NCBI RefSeq assembly: GCF_954871325.1 | Contig: NC_088778.1 | Location: forward strand, 16,705,666 to 16,769,665 | Length of the DNA: 64,000 nt | From: Gordionus sp. m RMFG-2023 | Lineage: Eukaryota; Nematomorpha; Gordioida; Chordodea; Parachordodidae | Direction of reading: 5' to 3' | Part shown: positions 1 through 13,200 of the stretch, piece by piece | Layout: each line of letters begins with the position of its first letter | Numbering within the stretch: position 1 is the stretch's first letter | The notes under the pieces: model-generated | Seen by the model: only the letters and a program-made list of their open reading frames with translations | The model's database searches: none | What the model was told of the DNA's origin: nothing | Program-made: the position numbers and the translations under genes

Positions 1-423
1 AAAAGTATTACATAAAATAGTTGTATAATTAAATAATACATTCTAATGAGAAAAAAAATTTGGAATAAGTATTGAATACAATAATTTTCTTGCTTCTGAG
101 GAAATATTTCTTTCAAGCCATTGATATTTCAGTAATAGCATTAATAATCGGCTCTTCTAACTCCATAAAAGCTGTTACTGTGGCGGAGAATCGATCTCGT
201 TGGACAAGCTTGCAATTTCTTTCTCCCTTTTGGACAAGGAGTTTCAGAGATAATTATTATTTGACTCGAAATTTAGATAAATATTACGCCACTAAAATTT
301 GAAAATAAATCAGAATTGAATGAAAAAAAAATGATTCTAAATCCCATTATGTAAATGAATTTTCTAAAAATTTAAAAAAATAAATATAGTCGGGACATAG
401 GATTATAATACTGGAATTTTGAA

Positions 424-580
424 TTTAATCAATTTACAAAAATTATTACTAACTTTGTCTAATTCCGAATTTGAATTGCTTGTATGGACTAGTTCTATAC
501 ATCTATAGGCATATCTATAAATAAAATTTTAATATTTAATTAATCAATTTACAAAAATTATTACTAACTTTGTCTAATTC
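424..580. repeat. Direct repeat of 42 bp, copies 112 bp apart
   Basis: TTAATCAATTTACAAAAATT, then ATTACTAACTTTGTCTAATTC, at about 425-466 and 539-580, nearly identical, so a recent duplication. Confidence 0.85.
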
Positions 581-847
581 AAAAAATAGAAACATTAAAA
601 TATATTTTTAAATTAAGCGGGTTATCATATGAAAATGAATTGTCACATGATAAAATGTTATTAATTATCATGGTGTTAGCTTTAGTATATTTTACTAAAT
701 ATCACGGGCGTTAGCTCTAGTCACGGCCACACTTTTATAATGCATTGAATGAATGAATCGTCAATCTATAGTTATATATATCATTGATATAAAAATAAAT
801 GAAGAATGATAAATCAATAAGATTGTTATATAATATTTTTAGCTTTT

Positions 848-955
848 TAATTTTTCGTGTTTTAGTGTCCAATTTATTTTTTCGCGTTTTAGTGTCCGAT
901 TTATTTTTTGCGTTTTAGCCTCCAATTTATTTTTTCGCGTTTAAATTTATTTTTA
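848..955. repeat. Tandem repeat, about 28-bp unit, nearly four copies
   Basis: Units of the form TTTTTCGCGTTTTAGTGTCC followed by AATTTATT, with small changes (TGTG, GCCTCC). Confidence 0.85.
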
Positions 956-1312
956 TTTATAAATTAATATTTTTGATCCTGAGGTTAAAATATGCAAATA
1001 AAATATTATTCATATTTCCCTCTCTTTAAAAAAAAATTTAAATTTCACACCCTAGTTTTAATTCAAAAAGTGTTTTTTTTAAATAATAATTCTTCATAAG
1101 ATAATTTTAGAAAATGATCTCCTCCACATCATTTAAATATTTTTCTAAAATGAAGATGTTTAGTTTTTACATAACCTCTTGTCTTCAAAGCTTTAAATTT
1201 CAAAAACTTTTTATCATATTAAGTATTACTTATAAGAGTTATATTAATTTTATAATTTTTTAAATCAACCATATGATTTATATCTTAAAATTTATGTTTC
1301 AATTACTTAAAA

Positions 1313-1531
1313 TTATAGTTTTATTTTCTTTAATGGTTTATCTTTGTAATATTTTTTAATTATATCTAAGAATTCATCTTTAGGTATTTCAGTTAATTTC
1401 CACAATTGGTCATAATTCAAGAAATCAAAAATATGAAAAATATCAATAGGCCTTTTACTAAGAAATTCAACTATTAATTCATTATTAAGTAAATATTTTT
1501 TAAGGCTTTTTATGTATTCAAATATGTCCAT
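1313..1531 (-). CDS. Small unrecognised open frame, 72 codons
   Basis: ATG to TAA, beginning MDIFEYIKSLKKYLLNNEL and ending KDKPLKKIKL. Its composition is less skewed than random AT-rich translation (mixed hydrophobic/charged pattern, YDQLWKL and two Pro-containing turns), so it may be a real small gene or an exon. No family is recognised and no splice partner was found nearby. Confidence 0.25.
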   Translation of the reverse strand: MDIFEYIKSLKKYLLNNELIVEFLSKRPIDIFHIFDFLNYDQLWKLTEIPKDEFLDIIKKYYKDKPLKKIKL

Positions 1532-3299
1532 TATGATTGATTTACATTTATTTTAATAAGTTAATGTATACCATAATCTCGGCATATAATTTTAATTTAT
1601 AATATCTTTTCTTCTTATGTGGATTTAGAATTATTAGTAAATCATCATTGGTTACACTATATAGAATTCATAGCCTATCGTCCAACTTCCATATCAGTTC
1701 TTTCTAGGTCGTCACATTAGGTTAGGTGTTGGTCATCATATTCCAGTCTCCACCCAGAGCCGGGGAACCATGAAGATAGAAGCTTTTGGCGTGGAAGAAT
1801 GTCCTTGGAGAAAAAGTAAAAATTTTATTTTATCTCATTTTATTTCTCTTTTTCATATCATATATATAGCATTTTTACAAACTAAAATTAGAAAATAATA
1901 TTAAAAGGTTAACTTATAAAATAAAAGTATAACTAAAATAAAAATATAATTTGAATAAACAGAATTAAATGAATGAACGTTGCATAGATTAAAACATAAT
2001 ACTATTCAATAAACAAATATATGATGTTTTAATTTAGTAATTCCTATAATATAACACTTCTTCAACTGCATTTTAGGTTGGCTGAATTAAACTTGGGCCT
2101 AAAATCATTAAACATACTAAAAACAATTGGTAAAATATTTATACTTTCAACAGGAAAGGATTGAGTATCTCTTATGAGAAAGTTGCTTGTAGACTGAATT
2201 GAATTTGTCCCTAAATTATTAAATTTATTTACTGTATCACATTAAATTAATAATATTTCATTTATAATAATTGTTTTTAAATTTTTAGAGACTGTTGGGA
2301 TTTTCATTGTAAAACTAATTATATACTTTTCTCATATCAAAAATTTTGCCATACTGAGAACATTTTATTTTCGCTGTTTCGGTCTTCGCTATATCATGCC
2401 TAGGCCAGTGAAAGATGTCATCGCGATAGAGAGCGAAAAAGATAGATACTACGAGAAATTGGAAAGATGTCAATTACAGCTTTTTTAAAATTAAATCGAA
2501 ACTATATATTACACTTTTAGCTTTTTATATCACCCTTATATTATTAAGGAGACCTTCTTATTAAACATGCATGTTCACTTTTCATTTATATAAAGATAAA
2601 ATCGTGGCATATTTAAATTATGTATGAACCTGTTTTCACCTTATTAAATTTATAAATTTTATAAAAAATTATAATTAAAGAATAATTCCCTTTAACATCA
2701 TTTTTGAAAACATTGTAAAAAGAATACCATGAACATCATAATTTTAATATCAACATATCATATATCAAATACTCCAAAATGTTGTTACCATGGAATAATA
2801 AGAACAAAAAGATACGTGATTCATAATTAATTACTTACTTTGAAGATATTAGTGAAAACGTCAATATCTGTCAATTAAAAACGGACAGATTGGGCAGATT
2901 ATTATTTTAAATAGAACTTTTTCAATGTTAAAAAAAAATTCTTTAATTATATAAATTTTATATTTAATAAGTCTTTAAAAAAATTTATGTTTCATTTAGG
3001 TTAAATAAAAGATTATTAAAATATTTGGTCATGACTCTTGCCACATCACAAGGGTTAGAGGACCAATGACCCTCAGACGACTTCCGAAGGACCACCATTT
3101 CAGTATACTAAGTATGGTGGGTTAAATTTAAAAAAAATATGATCCCACGTATCACGCCACTATCAGATAAGAATATAAATTAGGGTACATTGGGTTGCAT
3201 AAGGGCATTTATTTCCGATTATTATTTTTACATTCCGTTTGAAGAATAGGAAGATCAATCATGGCGTGTGAACTAGAAAATGATTGATTTAGTTTAAGA

Positions 3300-3720
3300 T
3301 ATTGTCAATATGCCAAGACATTTCTATTTTGCTAACTCACGAACGGTTAATATCGTTGGTATGCGGTTTAAGGATCCTGGAGGATCAATTAGACTACACA
3401 ATATTCAGAATTAGATACCAGCTTCTTCAAGTATTTTGGCTAACTATGTTTTAAAATGGTCAATGCGGTTTAGAGACTATTAAATAGTAAATATTGGCCA
3501 AGTTTCAGAATATGATCTATTTTAATTTAGGTTTTGGCAAGGTGACAACATTTTCTTATTTTGCTCATAACTCACGAAAGGCTAATGTCACTGTTTGAAG
3601 ATCAATTATCGGGTTAAACAATGGTATAAGTTTCAGTAATTTCTTTTTTATTTGCTTATAATTTACAAGCCTTTGATTTCTGGTTTCTAGATCATTTAGG
3701 ATCAATTAAGACTCTAAATT
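3300..3720. repeat. Diverged repeated blocks with GGATCAATTA
   Basis: Three related segments share TTTTGCT-AACTCACGAA-GGTTAAT and GGATCAATTAGAC-like blocks at about 3330, 3560 and 3655. Divergence is high, so it is old. Confidence 0.45.
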
Positions 3721-4589
3721 AGCATAAATTTTAGAATTTGATTTTCATGTGGTTTCTCTAATTTCAAGGATAAAAACAGTAAAAAGATAATAAAAAATAT
3801 TTTTGAGCAAAAAGGAACATCAATAAATACTTTTGTTATTTAGAATAAAATGTTAAAAATAGTGGCAAACGGGAAGAATAATTGAAATTTACGGTTGCCT
3901 AAAATTGGGATACTCAAAATATGCTATTTTTGAATAAAAAATTTTATTTTCTCATATTGAATTGATTTATCTATAAGTAATAAATGGAAGTCAAAATTGC
4001 AATATTTGTTCAAAAAAACAATAGTTATGTTTAATTATATTTTAACCACTTTACTCTGATGCCTAGTTATTTTACCCTGGGTATGAGGTAAAATGGCACA
4101 CTTCACATAATTAATCACAGCTCTTGAAGTATTATGGATAGAGTTATACTTTTGTTTTATAGATGATGGATTGAGCTATATATAAATTTATAATTTGATG
4201 TTTGAAAATTTTATGGTAAAAATGGAAAATACCAATCGTTTAATCCCGGTCTCCACTATTGATTGATTTAAAAAATAGTCACTATTAGCAATTCGTCGGT
4301 CTAGAATTTGAGTGCTTGACCTAGTTTTAATCTTTTTGAGCCTTATATTTTAAAATCAAATATTTAAAATCGCCATTATTAGCTATAAAAATGAATATAA
4401 AATATTTTAATCTGAAAATAGTTTTCGCTATATCGCCTTTGCGATTTGTTCCGCCATTTACGATGAAAGTTTCGCTCTAAAGAGTTCTCAGAATGCATTA
4501 TAAAATTCCGGATATGGTCTTCGCTGAATAATATTGACAAAAAGCCCCGCTACAAAATCATTAGCGATGAAAGTTATGCAAAATGTTTT

Positions 4590-4985
4590 GATGTATTAAT
4601 GGTTTGCTAAGTTTACTGCATTGAATTTGAATAAAATCTTTTATTTTTTAAAAAAATTGTGATTTCATCTTGAAAGAATTTTTTATGCATAAAATTACAA
4701 AAGATCTTCTAATGCAAAATGTTTTTTTGTCATGGTTTGCTAAGTTTACTGCATTGAGTTCGAAAAAAAATTTTTATTTTTTTAGATTTCATAAAAGAAT
4801 TTTTTATGCATAAAATTACAAAAGATTTAATTATATATAGAAGATCTTTTGTAAAAAAGAATTGGAATTTTTAGGTAAAATTTGACTCAAAATTTTTTGA
4901 AGATCAAAATAATGAATTTTTTTAGATAGTCAAAAAAAAGTTTTCTGCTCAAGATTTTTTGAAGATCAAAACAAATGAATTATTT
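4590..4985. repeat. Two local tandem duplications (about 133-bp and 60-bp periods)
   Basis: ATGGTTTGCTAAGTTTACTG occurs at 4599 and 4732 with similar flanks (AAAATTACAAAAGAT). Then TTTTTTGAAGATCAAAA occurs near 4893 and 4954. Confidence 0.75.
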
Positions 4986-6411
4986 TAAGATAAGTTTCAA
5001 ATTATTTTGACCAAGATATCCGTTATACTATTTAAATATTTTTGAATAAAATCAACCCCTGTCAAAAACTCGTCTTCAATGAAACCATAATATACAAAAC
5101 AATATTAATATATATTTTTTACTTATTTATTCAAAACAAGTTAAAATTCTTTTTTATAATAATTGTCATTTTTTTTTTCTATTTCATCTTCCTGAAATTA
5201 TAATATAATATATTTATAAAATATATTTTAACCAATTTGCTTAAAAAAATGCAACTCAAATTATACATTTTCACTGAGATTTTAATTTTTAAAAATTATT
5301 TTGGTTTTTTTGGCGGTTTGGGTATTTTTGATAATTAAAAAAAATATATATCAGGTTAATATTTTTTCCCGCTTTATATACTAAAATCAAAAAGAGGGGA
5401 ATTTATTTTTGGGGAATTAGTTTCCAAGTGAATTTTTATTCCGGTGAATTATTTCCCGCTTAACTTCTTAAAACTTCAATTTAAAATTGTTCCTAGTTTA
5501 GTTTAAAAAAATCCTACTAAACTCCCATAAATATACATTTCTTATAAAGATGCCAGCCATCTTGTTTTTTATTTAAATCCTACATGTAAAAAAATGATGT
5601 CTTTAGTAAATTATATTATTAAAGAATCGGACGTGTAGGTAATGCTAAGCTATACTTTTTAAAATATAAAAAATTATTGAACATTGATTTATAAAAATTT
5701 GGATTATTTGATAAATAAATGTTAAAATATATTCCTTAACCTATTATTTTTATAAAATTTTATCGCTAGGTATTTTTATTTTAACTGAAAAAAATTCAAG
5801 TATAAAAACTTATCGGATTAGATTGAGAAGATTCGGTTGGGTACCATATGATTTCTCAAATAAAAATAAATTTATCTCAAAAATTTGAACTCAAAATTTT
5901 AAATAGTAACACTATCATCTAAATTAAATATCTACGAAAATAGCATAACAACCGTTAATTATAATTTATTTAGAATAAATAATTTCATAAATTCAATATA
6001 TATATATATGATTTACAAATACGGAAAATTAATTTTTGACTAATATAGCAGAAGCATTTTTTTATGTAAAGTTTTAAAAAAATAAATAAATGTGCATTAA
6101 ATATAAATAAATCTGTGGATCCTATATAATTATGATATACAATTTTTAATTGCACTCTTAAAACTACTAACAAATAATAAGTGTTTCAATTGTAAAAATG
6201 AGCTAAATATAGGTGTAATAAGATATTTATTATACACAAGATTCATTATTTAATATACTAGAGTCAACAATATTTCTTATTCGTAAAATTTAAAAAAATC
6301 AATATTAGCATATAAAGATAAATGTAAATAGACTTTGCTCTATTATTAATATACATACTTCGATTTTCGGCAAAAATAATTAATAATTTAAAAATATTTG
6401 ATATATTTAGA

Positions 6412-7274
6412 TCAAAAGTCTCCGCCCCCACCTCCACCAAAATCACCGCCACCAAATCCTCCACCACCACCCCCAAAGAAATCTCCACCGCCTCCTCCAC
6501 CTCCTCCAAAAAAGTCTGAGCCCCCTCCAAAATCGCCTCCACCGCCAAAAAGACCTCCGCTGCTACTATCGCCACCTCCAAACAGACCTCCGCCTCCGCT
6601 GTCACCGCCACTACCAAACAAGCCTCCAGTGTTCCCTCCACCATAATAGTCATCCATACCACCACCATAACTGGCTAGACCACCAGAGTTGTAGGAACCA
6701 TCGTTGAAAAAGTCAGAGCCACCCCCACCGAGAACGCCTCCGCCAAGACCCCCTCCCATGTCACCGCCCGCCAGAGCGCCCGTGTCACCGCCACCTCCAT
6801 AGTTATAATTGTTAACGATATTTGTAGTATCATTGTCTTGTATGCCTCCCATACCATATCCGCCTCCCATACCTCCCATGCCATAACCACCCATACCTCC
6901 CATGCCATAACCACCCATACCCATGCCACCGCCGCCCCAGCCACTTCCCATACCGTAACCACCAAAAGGACGGGTGAGGCTACTAAGCCCATAACCAAGC
7001 AAGCCGCCAGCTAAAAGGCCTGTTCCCATTCCCATACCACCACTTCTACCGCCTCCTCCCCCAAATAATCCCCCGCCTCCGCCATAGCCGCCACCGCCTC
7101 CGCCACCCCCTCTATCGCGATCTAATATTACAACGGTAGGATTCCCACCGGTCGCCACTCCCGGTGAAGCTCCATATGCACCAGGAGGGGCAGGTGCAGC
7201 TCCATATGCACCAGAAGGTGCAGGTTGAGGATAGTTTTGAGATGAAGGGGGAGGGGGTTGCTGAGGAGCTCCAC
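6412..7274 (-). CDS. PH gene last exon: glycine-rich tail
   Basis: About 286 codons to TGA at 6412-6414. The order is: a Pro/Gln/Ala-rich stretch; NPTVVILDRDR; poly-Gly blocks; a more hydrophobic patch GLLAGGLLGYGLSS; tandem GGYGMGGM units; the asparagine patch NIVNNYNYGGGG; then long GGGDFFGGG and GGLFGGG blocks. The alternation of Gly runs with single F, Y, D or M residues is typical of low-complexity, self-associating tails. The region is GC-rich against AT-rich flanks, so the opposite strand shows a meaningless Pro-rich open frame. Confidence 0.85.
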
Positions 7275-10200
7275 CTAAAGATTGTAAAATATATTTTAAT
7301 AAAAACAAATGGCTAAAAAAGATGGGGAGAGGGTACATTAATTTTAAAATCACTCAGCATCATTTAAATAAATTCCAATTGTTTGAGGGAAAATTTGATT
7401 TAAAAATATTTAATTGTAAGAAAAACATGTCATATAAAACCTGGGTATGGTGGAGCAGGCATAGGGTAAACATTAGGTTTATTGCTGTCGGATGATTGAT
7501 CATCTTTTGTTATGGGATTGGAATTAGGGTTTTGCGGAGGAGCTGGTGGAGGAGGTAACTAATATGATTTTTTAATCAACATTCATTAATGATAAGTACT
7601 GAGTTGGTTGGCAACTATTTACTTAATAAGTTTAAAAAAGAATCTAGCCCTATAATAAGAAATGGTTTGATGTTAAAACTATATTCTTCTAATTAGGAAA
7701 TTTAAAAAATATAAAATTTCTGATGGAACATGTTATACAATTTTTGTTGCAATATATGATATAAAAATATTAAACTTACAGTGCTGACCACTGCACTCAT
7801 CCAGGAGCTAAATTATGTATGGTATTGAATATATTAATAAAATTATATATTTTTAAAAGTATAAATAACTTTAATTCGTTATCGTCCGCGCATAAGACCC
7901 AAATTACCCGTTTCTTTTTATCGGTTCCTAAAGCCATCAAATTTTTGTATAAATATCCCGACGGTAAATCTGGTCTATTTGGCACCTTAATATAATGATC
8001 ATATAAAAAAATATTGAATCTGTTAACTGTAAATACTTAATAAAATGATATAATATCTTAAATATAATATTCATAACCATTTTTTATATCAACCGATCGA
8101 ATATTTATTCAAATGGCCAATTCAGCACTGATTCCATATAGAAATTGGTGCATTGCATTTCTACATCATTAGATCTCATTTTCATATCCCTTACTATATA
8201 TTTTGTATAGATATAAGCAATAATGCTCTTAATTTTACAAATTATGATCACGACCAGACATATAAAATTATAAATAAAGAGATTATTTATGTACTTGCAT
8301 TAATTTATTACATAAATATTTAGTTAAAATATAAAAAAAAATTTAAGCCCACCAATAATATTTTTAGAATAACGTTTAAATTTTATTAGCTAAAATTAAG
8401 GAGATCATTAATATAATTCTCACTTTTAACATGACCATGATTTTTGAATCCAAAAATATCATCTAATGATCATCTTTAAGAAGTGGCTATTAAAGAGACC
8501 TCTATAAAGTTTACTTTATCATAAAAATATAAAGTAGTTAATATCATCCCAATTAATTACTCTTTTAATTTGATCGAATGAGTTTTAAACGATTTAAAGT
8601 TTAAAATAATACTTCAGACTTCAGAGTAAAATTAAAAAATTTTATGATATTTTTTTTAAAATTCTGATTTTCGTGTCGGATTGCGAATATTAAATTGACT
8701 TTATGTTTGGGTCGAGTCTAAGATTTTCTTCCCGTGATGTGGGAAAAATTTTTCTTATGCAATTACAGGTCTCTTCTTCAAAACCCAGCCCGCATAAAGT
8801 CGACACCTAATTTTAACATTTTGATTTCCTAAGCAGGATTGGGCCTAATTTATTTTCTAAACTCCATTTAAAATACTCTGATATTTTATTTTCCTCGTAC
8901 TTTATTAAATTTCATTTTTTAACTTTTATTCTTGCAAGATTAAATTTGAAATAAGATAATTAAGTGCTGTCGAGCTTAAAAATGTTTTCGTCAAATTTCC
9001 TTTTATATATAAAATTGAAGAAATTAGGGAGGAACGGGAAGGACAAAAAAATATGTCTGATACAAGTATCTACAAAAAATGGATTGCATAATATTTACCA
9101 AAATTAGGCTACAACAAAATCGTAATCGAATGAGATTCTTAAATAGGAATTGAATATTTGTATTATTTATTTATATTCGTTTAATCGCATAATTGTAATA
9201 TTCATATCGTTATATGAATAATTAGCGAAATATTTGTAGTTATATTTTATGTCTTAGTGTTATTAGTTATCATAGTATAAACAAAAAGTATCGATAAAAT
9301 TCAAATGAGACAAATTATTTTATAAGGCAAATCTTTATTGATTGAACTTGATTAAAATAAATAAATCCTTTGTTCTGATATCATTTTTTTTATAATTTAA
9401 AAATATTTTGAATCGGGTTGGAAACAAAATCATTTTTAATACTACCAAAAAATTGATAAGGTGGCCTGACTTTAAAATTTTTTTTTAATATTTAGAGAGT
9501 ATTCATATATTTAGGAAAAATTTTAATATTTTATCATGTAAACTTCGATTCGAATCAAATAATTTTTTGATGCAACTATTCAAATTATGATGGGTTGCTA
9601 TATATTTTGATAGGATAGGCTACTTATTATGTATTATATTTTTAAGAAATATGCTAATTTAAAAAAAAATTATAATTGTAGATTAGGTATTTTATCTAAC
9701 CCGCCAAAAATAATGATTGATCGACGGTAAAAATATTAATTCCAATTCGGTAAGGATAAAATGAATTAACATTCAATTTGGCATTAAATTAAAATCGATT
9801 CTGTAAAAAAAATATTTACATTTCAACAATAGTGCATTCTAATTATATATATATTTTATTTCTAAATAATCTATATATTTTTAAATTGATAAGTATGATT
9901 TTTGAGGGAAAGTCTATTAATAAATAAACAAATTTTAAAAAAGTTATAACGTCCCAAAATAAATATTTGGATGAATAAATAGTTTATTTTATAAATAATA
10001 ATAAAATATTTATCAATATCTTGTTGTTATACAAACATTATTTTATAAAATGTAATTTAAACCGATTAATTAAATTTGATTATATCATAGGTCGCGTCCA
10101 AATCTTATTTAAAAACTTTCAAAAAAAATATTTATAGTTTTAAATCTTATGTTAATTCTTTTTAAAACTTGCAGAAATTAAAAAATGTTTTTGACCGTGT

Positions 10201-13200
10201 TGCCCCAAAATCTAAAATAAATATTAAACATTTTGGCCAAAATCACAAAATGTAATTTTATTCACCTCTAAAATCAGACTGTCCCTATGAAAATTTTATT
10301 GTAGCTGACAAAACTAGCTTCATCCATTGGAGATGATTAGTATTTTATCTTTACCTACTTATCAAGAAGGAATTTTATTTAGTTAATTTTTCTATTTTTT
10401 CCTAAAATCTTACAGGCCTTCTAGTCACCACAAATTTTTATGACCACTAAAATATCACTAGATCTCGAAATTAATTTTAGAAAATACTTTTGAACCTAAA
10501 TATCGAATTGTAACACATCTCTTGGATGCAAACTGCCATTCCATCAAAGCTTAGTGGATAGGTCTATATTCCCTATACCCTTAAGCGTTTTAGCTTTTCT
10601 ATCTTCAGCCGCCATATATCGAGTATTTATAATTTTTTTATACAATTTTTAATCCCGTCATTTATTTATCATTATATAAGGAAAATATGAATGTTTTCGT
10701 ATATCGTCTGTGGTCTAGTCGGCGATGAGCTGGATCACCAATCGTATAGAAAGAAATTCGAATCCAGAAAATCCATTTTACATATGACGCGAATTTATAA
10801 ACAATAATATTCAAATTAATAATGGCTGGTTTAAAAAATTCAAGATAAAGGAAACAGTTGATTAAAAAAATACCCTTTATTCTTAAAAAATTACGATAAA
10901 TACATTTTATATTTCTAAATGAATAAAAACAATAAGATTTTGTAAAATTGAACGAATGTAAAAAACGAACGCGTTCATAAAAAAAAGAACGCGTTCACAT
11001 TCAAAGTTCGTCTAAAATAAAAGAAAATTGGTTCAATTTGAAGGCGTTTCACGTGATTTTTTTCACCTGTGCAATGAAGGGTAAAATATAAAGTTACACC
11101 CTTTATGCAGATTTTCAATTCAGAAAAATAATATTTTTTTCAAGTTTAGGCATGATTTAGTATTATTTCAGAAAGAAAATGAAGCAAATTGTAACGATGA
11201 ATATATTGGAAACCAAGCACAACTTTTGCAGTCAAAATTAAAAAAAAATGAATTTAATTATAAAACTTAAATTTTAACTACTTTAACGCCATCTATGAAA
11301 TAATTTTTATAAAAAACAATCTTCTTGATCATTTTAAACAAAAAGATTAAAATTGAAATTCTCAGGGTTAGTTTTATATATTTTATGCCCATACTTTTCC
11401 CCTTTCATTTTTATTAAAAATATCATATATTATATTACGTATATAAATATATATATGAATGATTCAATAAAATGATATTGTAAAATTTTTTTATTAATCG
11501 ATAAGATAAAATACTCATATTTTCTGGGCGTATTTTTTAGTGTCTTCAGAATTATGTAGTGACGAAATATATTTTGAAAAAGCTACTGTTTAAACTAAAA
11601 TAGTGTCTTAACACATGCATTTTTAGGCATTTTGAAATAAAAATTTAGAACATTGCAGTTGTTGTGTTTACAACTTAATTAATTTTAATTGCCCCCCTTT
11701 TTGTTATCGAAATTAACTAGCTTTAAAAAATTCAAAAGTGATAAACAAATTGATATTTGCGTGTAGCTAAGGGGGTTGCACTAATTCTAAGATGGTTGAT
11801 AAAAAGAACATAAAACTATCCCGCCAGTTTTCGATGCTATCATTGGCTAATAAATATTGGCAAATAAATTAGATAAAATAAAAAAATTATAAAAGTTAGA
11901 GATTGTTTTGTGGCTAAGCACTATTCTACTTTCACTTATTTTATCTCGACTTTAATTATTTTTTGGATTAAATTGGACTATGTTTACTATATTGTAAAAT
12001 AACGTGCTATATTTTTACTAGCTTCTATAATAAAGGATAGATCTAAATTCACTCGATTGCTGTGTGAACATTTATCTTAGGTCCAGTCAGACCACAATGA
12101 TCAGAGCTACTCCTAATCTCCAACAAACTTTACGACTACCCTCTTCTAAATGGTCTTAGGACTTCGAATACTTAGCGAAATACATTTTTTAAACATTTAA
12201 AAATACTCAAAACTATTTTAACAAATGGAGATAACTTTAAATGTATAAGAATTATTACCTCTTTTTGAAGGCCGATTCGATATTATATTGATATAGACCG
12301 ATTAATGATCCGATATGTGATTTTGGTAGTTATAAATATTTAATATTTTTCAATGAATTCACTTATTATTTTTTTTATAATTTACCACTATGATTCTACC
12401 ATAACATAACATAAGTCATTTAAAATAAACTACTATCAAATTTTAATTAAAATATAATTTTAGACTTATTTATTCAGTTATATTCACTAATCTAAAAATA
12501 TTCATATATCAATTTAATTATATATAACAAATCGTTGTAATTCTTTTTTGTTCCAAAAGTCTTTCTATCATATAGAAAGTAATAGTCTATTCATGATCAA
12601 TGTAAATTGTTAAATTTTGTTTTATAAATTATAAAATTATTTATAAAATTTTTTTTTTTGCGTATTTTAAATGATTTATTTCGTTTTTATAATTAATCTA
12701 TCACCTCTATTATATAAGAATTTTCTACCAATAAATATTTTCTTAAATCAATGCTACAAAATTTTTAAATTAAAACGCCATTATATCAAATCGAAAAAAA
12801 TTTAATCATATAGGCTGCGGATATTTAAAAAGAGGAATAATAGGCCCAATCGGATAAAAAATATAGGTACATCTATGATTATGAAAATGAAGAGAATAAT
12901 ATTATTACATATGTAAATAAAGATTCTAATTCATCAGAAACAAATGTAAATTGCCTTGAAAATAAAAAGTAAAAATTTATATAAAATATTATTTTGGTCT
13001 ATCTATTGTATTCAGGATAAAGAATCTATTATTCTAGATAGTACATTTTTTAGAATAATCAATAAGCAGCAAGAATTGGCAAGCTATCGATGAATGTGAT
13101 TATCACCAGGGGAACCAAGACCGAAATGGATGTAAAAATTGAAATATAATAACAAAATTCTAAACACATTAAAAAAATATAATCAATATAAACTTTTCTG

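Larger units (their letters stand above)
1..6411. other. AT-rich stretch without a convincing gene
   Basis: Holds the small repeats at 424-580, 848-955, 3300-3720 and 4590-4985 and the small open frame at 1313-1531. A less AT-rich island at about 1670-1800 (CACCCAGAGCCGGGGAACC) and another at 3040-3180 look like decayed transposon DNA but were not recognised. Confidence 0.5.

Noticed and set aside
6398-6646. Plus-strand Pro-rich open frame (82 codons)
   Set aside because: It is the complement of the glycine-rich coding exon; poly-Pro is what the reverse strand of GGN codons gives, and it has no splice or start support.
6264-6998. Other minus-strand frames over the Gly-rich exon (Val/Glu-rich, Trp/Val/Met-rich)
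   Set aside because: Frame-shifted shadows of the same GC-rich repeats; the glycine frame alone continues in phase into the PH exons.
10704-10775. Functional tRNA gene
   Set aside because: A and B boxes are present but the acceptor and T stems do not pair.
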